DNA from: Algicola sp.
GTDB lineage: Bacteria; Bacteroidota; Bacteroidia; Flavobacteriales; Flavobacteriaceae
NCBI GenBank assembly: GCA_018222875.1
Contig: JAAEZL010000007.1
Coordinates: 6,037 to 52,067, forward strand
Direction: 5' to 3'
Length of the DNA stretch: 46,031 nt
Position numbers and translations under genes: made by a program. Below the pieces are notes generated by a model. That model searched no databases, was not told where the DNA came from, and worked only from the letters and a program-made list of their open reading frames with translations. This document shows, one piece after another, positions 37,954 to 46,031 of the stretch (position 1 is the stretch's first letter; every line of letters starts with the position of its first letter).

Positions 37954-38921
37954 TGAATACTTATTACAGTCACGGGAAATTACTTCTTACAGGAGAATAC
38001 GTCGTTCTTGATGGTGCATTGGCTTTGGCTGTTCCAACTCAATTTGGGCAAACTTTAAAGGTTGAAAAAAATGCTTCAGGTGTATTGCATTGGATTAGTT
38101 ATGATAATAAAGAACAAATCTGGTTTGAAGACAGATTCAAGATTCAACATAATGAAATTCTAAAACATACATCGACTTCGCTCAGTGCAGGAATTCAAAA
38201 TGACGATACTATTTCTAACCGATTACTTCAGGTACTGAATGCTGTAAAGCGTTTAAATCCTAATTTTTTAACTGAAGGCAAAGGTTATAAGATTACGACA
38301 CAATTAGAATTTGAAAAAAACTGGGGTTTAGGAACCTCTTCTACTTTAATTAACAATTTAGCAAATTGGGCTGATGTTAATGCGTATCAATTGCTCGACT
38401 TAACATTTGGTGGAAGTGGTTATGATATTGCTTGTGCTGAAGCTAACAATGCAATTACCTATAAAATTAGCACAAATGAGATTCTGAATCAAGTTCAGAA
38501 TGACAAAAGAAGAACCATCAATACTGTTCATTTCAATCCTTCTTTTAAAAGGGACTTATATTTTGTTCATTTAAATCAAAAACAGAACAGCAGAGAGGGT
38601 ATTGCTCAGTACAGAGCAAATACTTCAGATTTAAGCCATGAGATTGAACGCATCAATCGTATTACAAAACAGATTATTGATTGTGATTCGTTGGAAGCGT
38701 TTCAGCAACTACTGGATGAGCATGAACAAATAATTTCAAAAATTATTAACCAAAAACCTATTAAAGAACAGCTTTTTAAAGACTTTAATGGCAGTATTAA
38801 AAGTCTAGGAGCTTGGGGAGGCGATTTCGTTCTGGTGGCTTCAGACAACAATCCTACCACCTATTTCAAAGACAAAGGGTTCGCTACTATCATTCCCTAC
38901 GATAAGATGATTTTAAAATAA
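37953..38921 (+). CDS. GYDIA family GHMP kinase
   Basis: GKLLLTGEYVVLDGALALAVPT, WGLGTSSTLINNLA, GGSGYDIACA, SLGAWGGDFVL; GTG start. Confidence 0.92.
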   Translation: MNTYYSHGKLLLTGEYVVLDGALALAVPTQFGQTLKVEKNASGVLHWISYDNKEQIWFEDRFKIQHNEILKHTSTSLSAGIQNDDTISNRLLQVLNAVKRLNPNFLTEGKGYKITTQLEFEKNWGLGTSSTLINNLANWADVNAYQLLDLTFGGSGYDIACAEANNAITYKISTNEILNQVQNDKRRTINTVHFNPSFKRDLYFVHLNQKQNSREGIAQYRANTSDLSHEIERINRITKQIIDCDSLEAFQQLLDEHEQIISKIINQKPIKEQLFKDFNGSIKSLGAWGGDFVLVASDNNPTTYFKDKGFATIIPYDKMILK

Positions 38922-38955
38922 AAAAAAAGCTCCACAACATGTGAAGCTTTTTTTA
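38922..38955. terminator. bidirectional terminator between GHMP kinase and PpiC/SurA-like gene
   Basis: AAAAAAAGCTcCACA...TGTGaAGCTTTTTTT between convergent genes. Confidence 0.8.
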
Positions 38956-38973
38956 ATTTATGAATTTTAAAGT

Positions 38974-41127
38974 CTAGAAAAACCTAGCTCTGTTATCTTC
39001 AATATCTGCAGTTTCTTTTAAAGCTTCATACACTTTATTCTGTGCTGCATTAGTTCTTGCTGTACTTAATCGATTAGCTATAGCCTGGTAATTATCTAAT
39101 GGTGTTGCTTCGTTGACTTTAGTAACTTCAACAACATACACACCTTTAACACCAACAATTGGCTCAGATGTTTCACCTTCTTCTAATCCGAAAGCAGTTC
39201 CGACAACTTTAGGTTCAGCTCCAGCTCCAGACAGGGTTGGATTTTTCATATTAACTGCAGAAGCAGTATTTGTAGCCTTACTCTGATTTTTAGCAATCTC
39301 AGCAACCGTAGTTCCTGTAATTTTATCTAAAATCATTTCTGCTTTTTTCTCATTTCTTATTTCAGTAAGTACAGACGCAGAAGCACTTTCAGGATCCATC
39401 AATCCTTTCTTAGTTGCCTTCGTAACTTGTACTACAGCATAACCTCCACTTGGAATAGAAAAACGTTTGTAGTCACCTACCTTAGTCCCATCTTCAAAAG
39501 CCCAACGTACAATTGCTCTTTGACTTCCTAATCCAGGAATATTCTCATCAAGAACTTTAATTCCGTTAACTGGCTTAGCAGTTAGGTTACGTTCTTTTGC
39601 TGCTTCTTGAAACTCTTCTTTTTGCAAAGCCAACTCAAATTTTGAAGCATCAGTAAATGTCGCATCAATTGTTTTTTCAGAAGGCTCAATTTTACGCGCA
39701 ATTGTCGCCACTTTTACTGCTCTGGATTTATTTTTTTGATCTAATATTTCTATAATGTGAAATCCGAAAACCGTTTGAACCACTCCAATATCTCCTATGT
39801 CATTCTGGAATTCGAAATCACTAAACGGCTTAACCATTTGAGTGATTGGGTGAAAATCGTACTCACCTCCATTATCAACGCTTCCTTGATCTGAAGAAAA
39901 TTCAGTTACTAATTCTGGAAATTTTGAAGGATTTGCAGTTACAACTGTTTTAATACTATCTGCTAATGCTCTCGCATCATCAATAGTCATCGTTACATCT
40001 GGCTGAGCACTTTGAGCTCCAAGATGTGGAATTAAAATATGTCTTACTTTAACTGAATCTGGCAATTGAGTTTCTGCAACGACTTTAGATAATTTGAAAT
40101 ATCCAGCATCTTTGTAAGGTCCATAAATCCCACCAACTTTAGTGTTATAAATTGAATCTGCAGCAACCGAAGGCAATTGAGACTTCGTTACAAATGTATC
40201 ATTATAGGTGATATCAGAATTAGAATTAACAAAGCTTTCTACGTCAGTCGTTTTTCTAAAACCAATGATTGTATCTGTGTTTTTTGTAGTTTCATTAAAC
40301 ACTGCCTGATTATCTAATAACTTTATTAAGTTTGATTTTAGATTTTCTTCATCTTCTACACTGGCAACTTCCTTAAATTCTACAAAGCTAATATCTCTAG
40401 AGGCTTCAACTTCGTATTTATCTTTGTGCTCACTGATATATTTTTTAATATCCGACTTAGACACTTCTACTAAGCTGTCTGCAATGGACGTAAAAGGTAT
40501 TTGAACATATTTTAAATCTCTTGTCGCATTTTCCAGCATGTAATCAACTTCAGCTTCACCTAAAGTTGCATTTACTCCAGCTTTTACCATAGCGTTGTAT
40601 GCTCTTTCTTTAGCTGATAAAGCGATATTGTTTTCTGTACTAACCCATTGTTGGTAGTTAATTTGAAATGTACTCAATGGAGCACTTTGTCCGTTGAGTG
40701 CTTTTAGGTTATTTACAAATTCTGTCAGTTTATTTTCGTCAAAAACTCCAGCTTCATTCTGGAACTCAGGATAACTAGAGAAACTTTGCTTAAGTAAATC
40801 TTTCATTTGATCTTGCTCAACACTTAAGCCAAGGTTTTCAAATTGAGATTCCATAATAGCTTTTCTCACTTCTTGATCGTAAACTCTGTTCATGGCTTGA
40901 GTAGATGAAGAATTTGGACCCGTTTGGTTTTGCATTTGCTCAACGCGGTTCATAAATTCAACTCTATTGATGTTGGTACCATTTACGGTAGCCACTACAT
41001 CTTGTGAACCTCCAAAGAGTGCATCACTGTTTCTAAACAAATCGGTAAGTACAAATGAGAACAATGCTAGTGCAATGATTAGAATCAAAAACAAAGAACG
41101 TTGTCTAATTTTATTTAAAACTGCCAT
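38974..41127 (-). CDS. periplasmic peptidylprolyl isomerase (PpiD/SurA-like)
   Basis: N-terminal TM and SurA_N_3-like region; parvulin segment VRHILIPHL...FSSDQGSVDNGGEYDF...GFHIIEI. Confidence 0.92.
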   Translation of the reverse strand: MAVLNKIRQRSLFLILIIALALFSFVLTDLFRNSDALFGGSQDVVATVNGTNINRVEFMNRVEQMQNQTGPNSSSTQAMNRVYDQEVRKAIMESQFENLGLSVEQDQMKDLLKQSFSSYPEFQNEAGVFDENKLTEFVNNLKALNGQSAPLSTFQINYQQWVSTENNIALSAKERAYNAMVKAGVNATLGEAEVDYMLENATRDLKYVQIPFTSIADSLVEVSKSDIKKYISEHKDKYEVEASRDISFVEFKEVASVEDEENLKSNLIKLLDNQAVFNETTKNTDTIIGFRKTTDVESFVNSNSDITYNDTFVTKSQLPSVAADSIYNTKVGGIYGPYKDAGYFKLSKVVAETQLPDSVKVRHILIPHLGAQSAQPDVTMTIDDARALADSIKTVVTANPSKFPELVTEFSSDQGSVDNGGEYDFHPITQMVKPFSDFEFQNDIGDIGVVQTVFGFHIIEILDQKNKSRAVKVATIARKIEPSEKTIDATFTDASKFELALQKEEFQEAAKERNLTAKPVNGIKVLDENIPGLGSQRAIVRWAFEDGTKVGDYKRFSIPSGGYAVVQVTKATKKGLMDPESASASVLTEIRNEKKAEMILDKITGTTVAEIAKNQSKATNTASAVNMKNPTLSGAGAEPKVVGTAFGLEEGETSEPIVGVKGVYVVEVTKVNEATPLDNYQAIANRLSTARTNAAQNKVYEALKETADIEDNRARFF

Positions 41128-41333
41128 TTTATGTATATTTTATCGAATAATAAGTGGGCGAAAATACCATTTTCTATTAAATAATAAAAGTAGAATTATG
41201 TTTTTATTACTTAAATAGTAAGGTATTGAGTAGTCTTTGGGTGAGTGTCAGATTTTATCGGCTAATTACTTAAGCAAGCTGTTAGTTTTCGAGGTTAGAT
41301 TTCGTGTGAAATGACTTACTTATTTTAAAAAAA

Positions 41334-42623
41334 CTAATCTTCTTCAACGATAAAAAGTTCAACAACATCAATTTTAGTTGAAGACACTTCTAAAATTTTA
41401 AATTTAAAGACACCTATGGTGACTATATTTCCTTCCTGAGGAATTTCTTCAGCTTCATCGACAATTAATCCTCCTAAGGTTTCATAATTTTCACCTTCCG
41501 GAAGGTTTAATTTGTAGGTTTCATTGACATAATCTACTTCCAGACGAGCAGAAAACTTGAAGTGATTATCATTTATTTTTTCTTCAGTTAATTCAACACT
41601 ATCATGTTCATCCTCAATTTCACCGAAGAGCTCTTCAACAATATCTTCAACTGTCATAATCCCAGCGGTTCCACCATATTCATCAATAACAACAGCGATA
41701 CTCTTTCGCTTTTTCGTTAAAATATTGAGCACATCCTTTACAAGCATTGTTGCTGGCACGAAGACAACTGGCAAGGTGATAGATTTGATAGATTTTGGCT
41801 TTTTAAACAATTCAAACGAATGAACATAACCCAAAATATCATCGATAGAATCCTGATATACTAATATTTTCGACAACCCACTATCGATAAACATCGTACT
41901 AATATTTTTTACAGATTCTTTAACATCAACAGCGATAATTTCGGTTCTGGGCACCATCACCTCGCGTGCTTTGACTTCGGAAAACTCTAAGGCATTCTGA
42001 AAAATCTGAATTTCACTATCTACCTCATCATGTTCTTCAACAGATTGCATTTGTTCGGTTATATAATTGCCTAATTCGACTTTTGTCATGGCCAATTCTA
42101 CATTATCGCCTTCTGTTTTAAAAAATGCTTTCAAAACCTTATCTGAAATCCAGATGATAAAAGAAGATAAAAACCAAAACAATAAGTAAAATAAATACGC
42201 TGGGAAGGCAAATATTTTCAAAAATGAATTGGCATAAATCTGAAAAAATACTTTAGGTAAAAACTCCGCAGTTATTAATATAATAATGGTAGAAATAATA
42301 GTTTGAATAAGCAGGCTTAAATCGGTAAGGAGGTAGTTAAGAACCTGATAGTCTGTTGGAAGTTTAGACTGAAACCAATCCACCAGAACATCTCCCATTA
42401 AAAATCCATAAACAACCAGCGCAATATTGTTTCCAATAAGCATTGTGGCTATAAATTTTGAAGGTTTTGCTGTAAGACGAGTTAGAATTTTAGCCAGAAA
42501 ATCACCTTGTTTCTTTTCAATTTCAATATGAATTTTGTTTGACGACACATAGGCGATTTCCATCCCTGAAAAAAAGGCAGAAAGTAATAACATTACAATA
42601 ATAATCAGGATGCTTAAGTCCAT
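41334..42623 (-). CDS. hemolysin-family CNNM/CBS/CorC-domain membrane protein
   Basis: SAFFSGMEIAYVSSN, AREVMVPRTEI CBS, VIDEYGGTAGIMTVEDIVEELFGEIEDEHD. Confidence 0.93.
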   Translation of the reverse strand: MDLSILIIIVMLLLSAFFSGMEIAYVSSNKIHIEIEKKQGDFLAKILTRLTAKPSKFIATMLIGNNIALVVYGFLMGDVLVDWFQSKLPTDYQVLNYLLTDLSLLIQTIISTIIILITAEFLPKVFFQIYANSFLKIFAFPAYLFYLLFWFLSSFIIWISDKVLKAFFKTEGDNVELAMTKVELGNYITEQMQSVEEHDEVDSEIQIFQNALEFSEVKAREVMVPRTEIIAVDVKESVKNISTMFIDSGLSKILVYQDSIDDILGYVHSFELFKKPKSIKSITLPVVFVPATMLVKDVLNILTKKRKSIAVVIDEYGGTAGIMTVEDIVEELFGEIEDEHDSVELTEEKINDNHFKFSARLEVDYVNETYKLNLPEGENYETLGGLIVDEAEEIPQEGNIVTIGVFKFKILEVSSTKIDVVELFIVEED

Positions 42624-42625
42624 AT

Positions 42626-42817
42626 TTATTTCTTGTTTCTATCGTCAAATTTTTTCCTGAAACGTTTTCTGAAGAAAAACATAAAAATAGATAAAGCGGC
42701 AAAAACAAAAGAAATGTAAGACCTGTTTGTACCATCATTCCAACTTACAACTCCGTCATAAATAAAAAGCACACCAAAAAAAAGGTATACATACTGAAAA
42801 AACTGAAGTAACTTCAT
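42626..42817 (-). CDS. small membrane protein (63 aa)
   Basis: Two TM segments and basic tail, located between lptC and the CNNM gene, starts ATG. Confidence 0.65.
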   Translation of the reverse strand: MKLLQFFQYVYLFFGVLFIYDGVVSWNDGTNRSYISFVFAALSIFMFFFRKRFRKKFDDRNKK

Positions 42818-42873
42818 TTTGAATAAAATATTTGCTACAAAGATAGAGATGTTTTGCTAAACTACTTCAACTA

Positions 42874-43443
42874 TTAGTCTTTTAAAAGCATATCACCACT
42901 TCCTTCTAAAATGGTATAGTTTTTAAATTTAGTATCAGAATCAAAAATATTTCCTCTACCATTATTAGATGTTGCAGACTTTAGCCTTACCTGTTGATTT
43001 GTAAATAACCACTCCCGTTTCTGGTCATAATACAATTGATCTGCGAAAAGGCTGTCATTTTGAGGTGTAATAAGGATAACATTACCCTGTAAATCGATTA
43101 AATCGGTTTTATTATACACGATAGCATAATCTGCCAGAATAATATTTTTTTCACCATTTTCATCATATAATGACAAGTTTACACCTTCTGGAAATTCGGA
43201 AAAAGAAAAGCCTCTGTTGGAGTAATCGAGCATTTTAGGACTTTTAAGATTTGCGACTACTTTACCTTCAAGATCTTCAGCTTCGGTATATCTTAAATCG
43301 ATATTTTTTGCTTCACCGATAGGCTTATTTTGAAGCACACCTATTTGTTGCACCTCTTTGAGATTGTTCTTACATGAAAAAAACATAGTCACAACCATGG
43401 TTGTGACTATGTATACTTTTATATGTGAAACCTCAAGTTTCAT
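42874..43443 (-). CDS. lptC: LPS export ABC transporter periplasmic protein LptC
   Basis: Lipobox TMFFSCKNN; YDENGEKNIILADYAIVYNKTDLIDLQGNVILITPQNDSLFADQLYYDQKREWLFTNQQV. Confidence 0.88.
   Translation of the reverse strand: MKLEVSHIKVYIVTTMVVTMFFSCKNNLKEVQQIGVLQNKPIGEAKNIDLRYTEAEDLEGKVVANLKSPKMLDYSNRGFSFSEFPEGVNLSLYDENGEKNIILADYAIVYNKTDLIDLQGNVILITPQNDSLFADQLYYDQKREWLFTNQQVRLKSATSNNGRGNIFDSDTKFKNYTILEGSGDMLLKD
43383..43412. repeat. perfect 30-bp palindrome ACATAGTCACAACCATGGTTGTGACTATGT
   Basis: Every base pairs around the centre 43397/43398; inside the lptC signal-peptide coding region. Confidence 0.95.
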
Positions 43444-44826
43444 TTACAGGTTAGGAACTGTTACACTTCCACCAATCCAGCAACCAATGTTGATTGTTGT
43501 ACCTGCATTTCCTTCCTGAAAAATTTCAGATTTTGTTGGTGCATTTGCATTGTAAGAATTAGCAGCCTGCTGAGCTGATGACTTCAAAGTTGGATCTACC
43601 TTTCCAGCTTTTAAAGCTTCTTGAGCAGCATACCAGAACACAGCTCTTTTATTAAAGTTTGTATCACCACAACTATTAGCACTCTTAGCATACATAGATG
43701 CAATTTGCAGATGAGGCTTTCCATCAGATGGATTAAGTTTTAATGCTTCTCTGTAATAATTTCTGGCAGAACCGAAACTTCCTTTCTTTTTGAAATTGTT
43801 CGCAATTCTGTACGCTAATTTTCCCTTTTTAAAGGTATCTGTTTCTAAATCGTAAGCTTGTTTAATATACTTTTCTGCTTCTGAATCATTTCCTTGTTTG
43901 TAGAGTATAGTTGCTACGAAATACTTTGTATCAGAAGAAGGCGCAGTTGCATCATATGCTTTTACTAAATCAATATATAAAGGATCATCTGTACACTCTT
44001 TATTATACATTCTACTTACCGCTCTTTTTAACCAAACCGCATCATTTTTGTAAGTAGGAAAGTCTTTCTTATACAATGGAATTAAATTCTCACAATTTGC
44101 TAACTGTCCGAGATACGTATCTAAGCTTCCTGAGATTTTTTCATTAGCCTCTAAAGATTTCTGATAAAACGTTTTGTATTTATCTTCTTTTTTAGACAAG
44201 GCTGTTCCAGCATCTTCTTTTTCAATAAGTTTATTTAACTTAAGTGTATAACTTTCATTGATGTTTTCTAATTGCTCAGACACATCATCATATTTATTAA
44301 ACACGTCTTGTATTGGTGCCTCGTCTGCTTTGTATAAATCTACTATTTTAGTAAAGTAAACGTATAATCCTTTAGCACTTCTAAAGTTTTCCAAATCCTG
44401 TTTGTAGGCTTTGTCAAAAGCATCATAGACTTGTTTATCTGTAAGACCAAGTTCTTTTTGGTTATCATACATTAACAACCCTTTATCGGAAAGGATTTCA
44501 CCTGTATCATATTTGCTTGGAAAGTATTCCATCCCTTTATCCCAAACAAGCATGAGATCATTGATGTAATCTAATTTTTCCTGACCTGAAGAATTATCAA
44601 TTTTATGATCAAGTATTTTTTCTCCATAAGCGTAAATAGCATAACTAAACTTTGGACACTTAGTTCTCACTTTCATCCAAGGCTCGTAAGCTTCGTCATA
44701 TTTTTTACTCTTAACGTAATCGTTCATTAGCGTTAAGTTAAGCATGCATTCTTCATCTTGTTGAGCAAAACCGGAGTTTGCTGTTAAGAACAAAGCAGCT
44801 AATACTAAAATAATTCTCGTTTTCAT
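43444..44826 (-). CDS. tetratricopeptide-repeat secreted protein
   Basis: Signal peptide ILVLAALFLTANSGFAQ; TPR-like AEKYIKQAYDLETD, ARNYYREALKLNPSDGKPHLQIASMY. Confidence 0.8.
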   Translation of the reverse strand: MKTRIILVLAALFLTANSGFAQQDEECMLNLTLMNDYVKSKKYDEAYEPWMKVRTKCPKFSYAIYAYGEKILDHKIDNSSGQEKLDYINDLMLVWDKGMEYFPSKYDTGEILSDKGLLMYDNQKELGLTDKQVYDAFDKAYKQDLENFRSAKGLYVYFTKIVDLYKADEAPIQDVFNKYDDVSEQLENINESYTLKLNKLIEKEDAGTALSKKEDKYKTFYQKSLEANEKISGSLDTYLGQLANCENLIPLYKKDFPTYKNDAVWLKRAVSRMYNKECTDDPLYIDLVKAYDATAPSSDTKYFVATILYKQGNDSEAEKYIKQAYDLETDTFKKGKLAYRIANNFKKKGSFGSARNYYREALKLNPSDGKPHLQIASMYAKSANSCGDTNFNKRAVFWYAAQEALKAGKVDPTLKSSAQQAANSYNANAPTKSEIFQEGNAGTTINIGCWIGGSVTVPNL

Positions 44827-44841
44827 TGTATTAATTTTACG

Positions 44842-46031
44842 TTAGTTATATTTTCTTTTTTCAAACCACCTATCGTTGAGTGATAGACTTAGCTGGAAGT
44901 TTACAAAATTTTCTTGTATTAAGTTTTGGTTCGTTGTACCTCTTCTACCGACTTCTAATCCAAGATTAGCATTTGAAAACAATTGCCCAACTGGTAATCC
45001 AACTCCAAAAGATATGCCAAACTCATTTATGGTTTCATTATTAATCTCTAAACCTGTGTTTTCGAAATGGATTCCTGCTCTATATGTCGCTCTTTTCCAA
45101 TAACTTGAAAAAGAATCTGGGTCTGGAATAAAGAAACCTCCAATAGATATATTTGAAGCATTTACAAAATTAGCATTATCGATAGCTACTATAGGGTTTG
45201 AAAATTTACTAGTGTTTTGAAACGTATATTCGGCACCTAAAAACCATTTTCTTGGTGCTCCAATTCCTGCACCAAAAGATAATCTTGAAGGCAAGGTTAA
45301 ATCTGTTTCATCTAAACCTGATGATGCTAAATCTGCATCGATTGAATTTACTGTAAGTTCTTGTCCTGACGATTCGTTAATGACGACTGTAGAGAATATT
45401 CGGGAGTTTCTTGATGAAATATTACTTTTAGGCGAATAGGTGAAGCCTGATTGCAATTCGAGTTTATCACTGATCATGGTTTTGTACGTCAAACCGATAT
45501 TTACATTTAAACCACTAAGATCTGATCTGTTTTCTTCCCTTGATTTATATTGAATTTCATTACCTTCATCATCATACAAATACTCAATGGCTGTATTTTG
45601 GATGTTACCAAAATTATAGTTCATATCAATTCCTAAACTCAGTTTATCAGTGATTCTGTAACCAAAACCGAGAAATACTTTATTTAAACCGCCTTCTCCT
45701 CTATATCTGTTTAAGACCTGATTGCTATTGTTTAAATCTTCCAGTTTATAACCAACAGAAGTGTAAGGCATAATACCTAAACCAAATCCGAACTTATCGC
45801 CAAGTGGCATTGACATAGCCATGTAATCAACAGTTGTTGCACTTGTTCTGTCGCTACCTGAATCAGCTTTGAGGTTAATACTGTTATGACTGGCTCCTAT
45901 TGAAAATTTAACCGGACGATTTTCATTGTTAAACACCTTTAAATTCGGACCAACATAAGCCGCAGGATTTCTAAGGTTAACATGAATACTATCTGTATAG
46001 ATACTCAATCCTCCCATACTTCTATTTTCAA
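44842..46031 (-). CDS. outer-membrane beta-barrel protein, FadL/PorV-like (5' end outside window)
   Basis: SMGGLSIYTDSIHVNLRNPAAY N-terminal region, beta-strand pattern; frame open to window edge. Confidence 0.8.
   Translation of the reverse strand, partial: ENRSMGGLSIYTDSIHVNLRNPAAYVGPNLKVFNNENRPVKFSIGASHNSINLKADSGSDRTSATTVDYMAMSMPLGDKFGFGLGIMPYTSVGYKLEDLNNSNQVLNRYRGEGGLNKVFLGFGYRITDKLSLGIDMNYNFGNIQNTAIEYLYDDEGNEIQYKSREENRSDLSGLNVNIGLTYKTMISDKLELQSGFTYSPKSNISSRNSRIFSTVVINESSGQELTVNSIDADLASSGLDETDLTLPSRLSFGAGIGAPRKWFLGAEYTFQNTSKFSNPIVAIDNANFVNASNISIGGFFIPDPDSFSSYWKRATYRAGIHFENTGLEINNETINEFGISFGVGLPVGQLFSNANLGLEVGRRGTTNQNLIQENFVNFQLSLSLNDRWFEKRKYN

Noticed and set aside
40967-41218. Plus-strand ORF over the start of the PpiC/SurA-like gene
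   Set aside because: Mostly antisense to a confident CDS.
42523-42738. 71-aa ORF overlapping the 63-aa protein and the CNNM gene
   Set aside because: Alternative frame; the 63-aa ORF has better membrane-protein character and spacing.
44876-45103. Plus-strand ORF in the outer-membrane barrel gene
   Set aside because: Antisense shadow.
1-46031. CRISPR array, prophage, integron or IS element
   Set aside because: No regularly spaced direct repeats, integrase, transposase or phage structural genes seen; only short REP-like hairpins.

Overview
This 46 kb window looks like a chromosomal segment of a Bacteroidota (Flavobacteriaceae-like) genome. Supporting traits are the T9SS sorting domain, TAnnTTTG promoter boxes, AT-rich DNA and gene order. 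The core is a dcw (division/cell-wall) cluster on the minus strand: mraZ-rsmH-ftsL-ftsI-murE-mraY-murD-ftsW-murG-murC-ftsQ-ftsA-ftsZ, followed by a GatB/YqeY gene and tRNA-Arg(TCG). Flanking housekeeping genes include engB, surE, lpxB, prc, comEC, two POT transporters, HMG-CoA reductase with a GYDIA-type GHMP kinase, a PpiC/SurA-like foldase, a CNNM/CBS protein and lptC. The best candidate for an undescribed system is at the left edge. It has a T9SS-secreted protein, then an ORF missing from the supplied track (792..953) encoding a 53-aa peptide with an RK Tat/Sec-like leader and a short SSPPDPGGNPFD tail. An HPr-kinase-like protein with a possible PqqD/RRE-like N-terminus and a nucleotidyltransferase-family protein follow. 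Other notable signals: three MraZ-like GTGG boxes at exact 10-bp spacing upstream of mraZ; REP-like hairpins at several dcw gene junctions and apparently inserted in frame in at least two genes; a perfect 30-bp palindrome inside the lptC signal peptide; an mtfA-like gene interrupted by one in-frame stop; and a 17-bp direct repeat at 20-bp period upstream of comEC. All calls come from reading the sequence and supplied translations; no searches were run.
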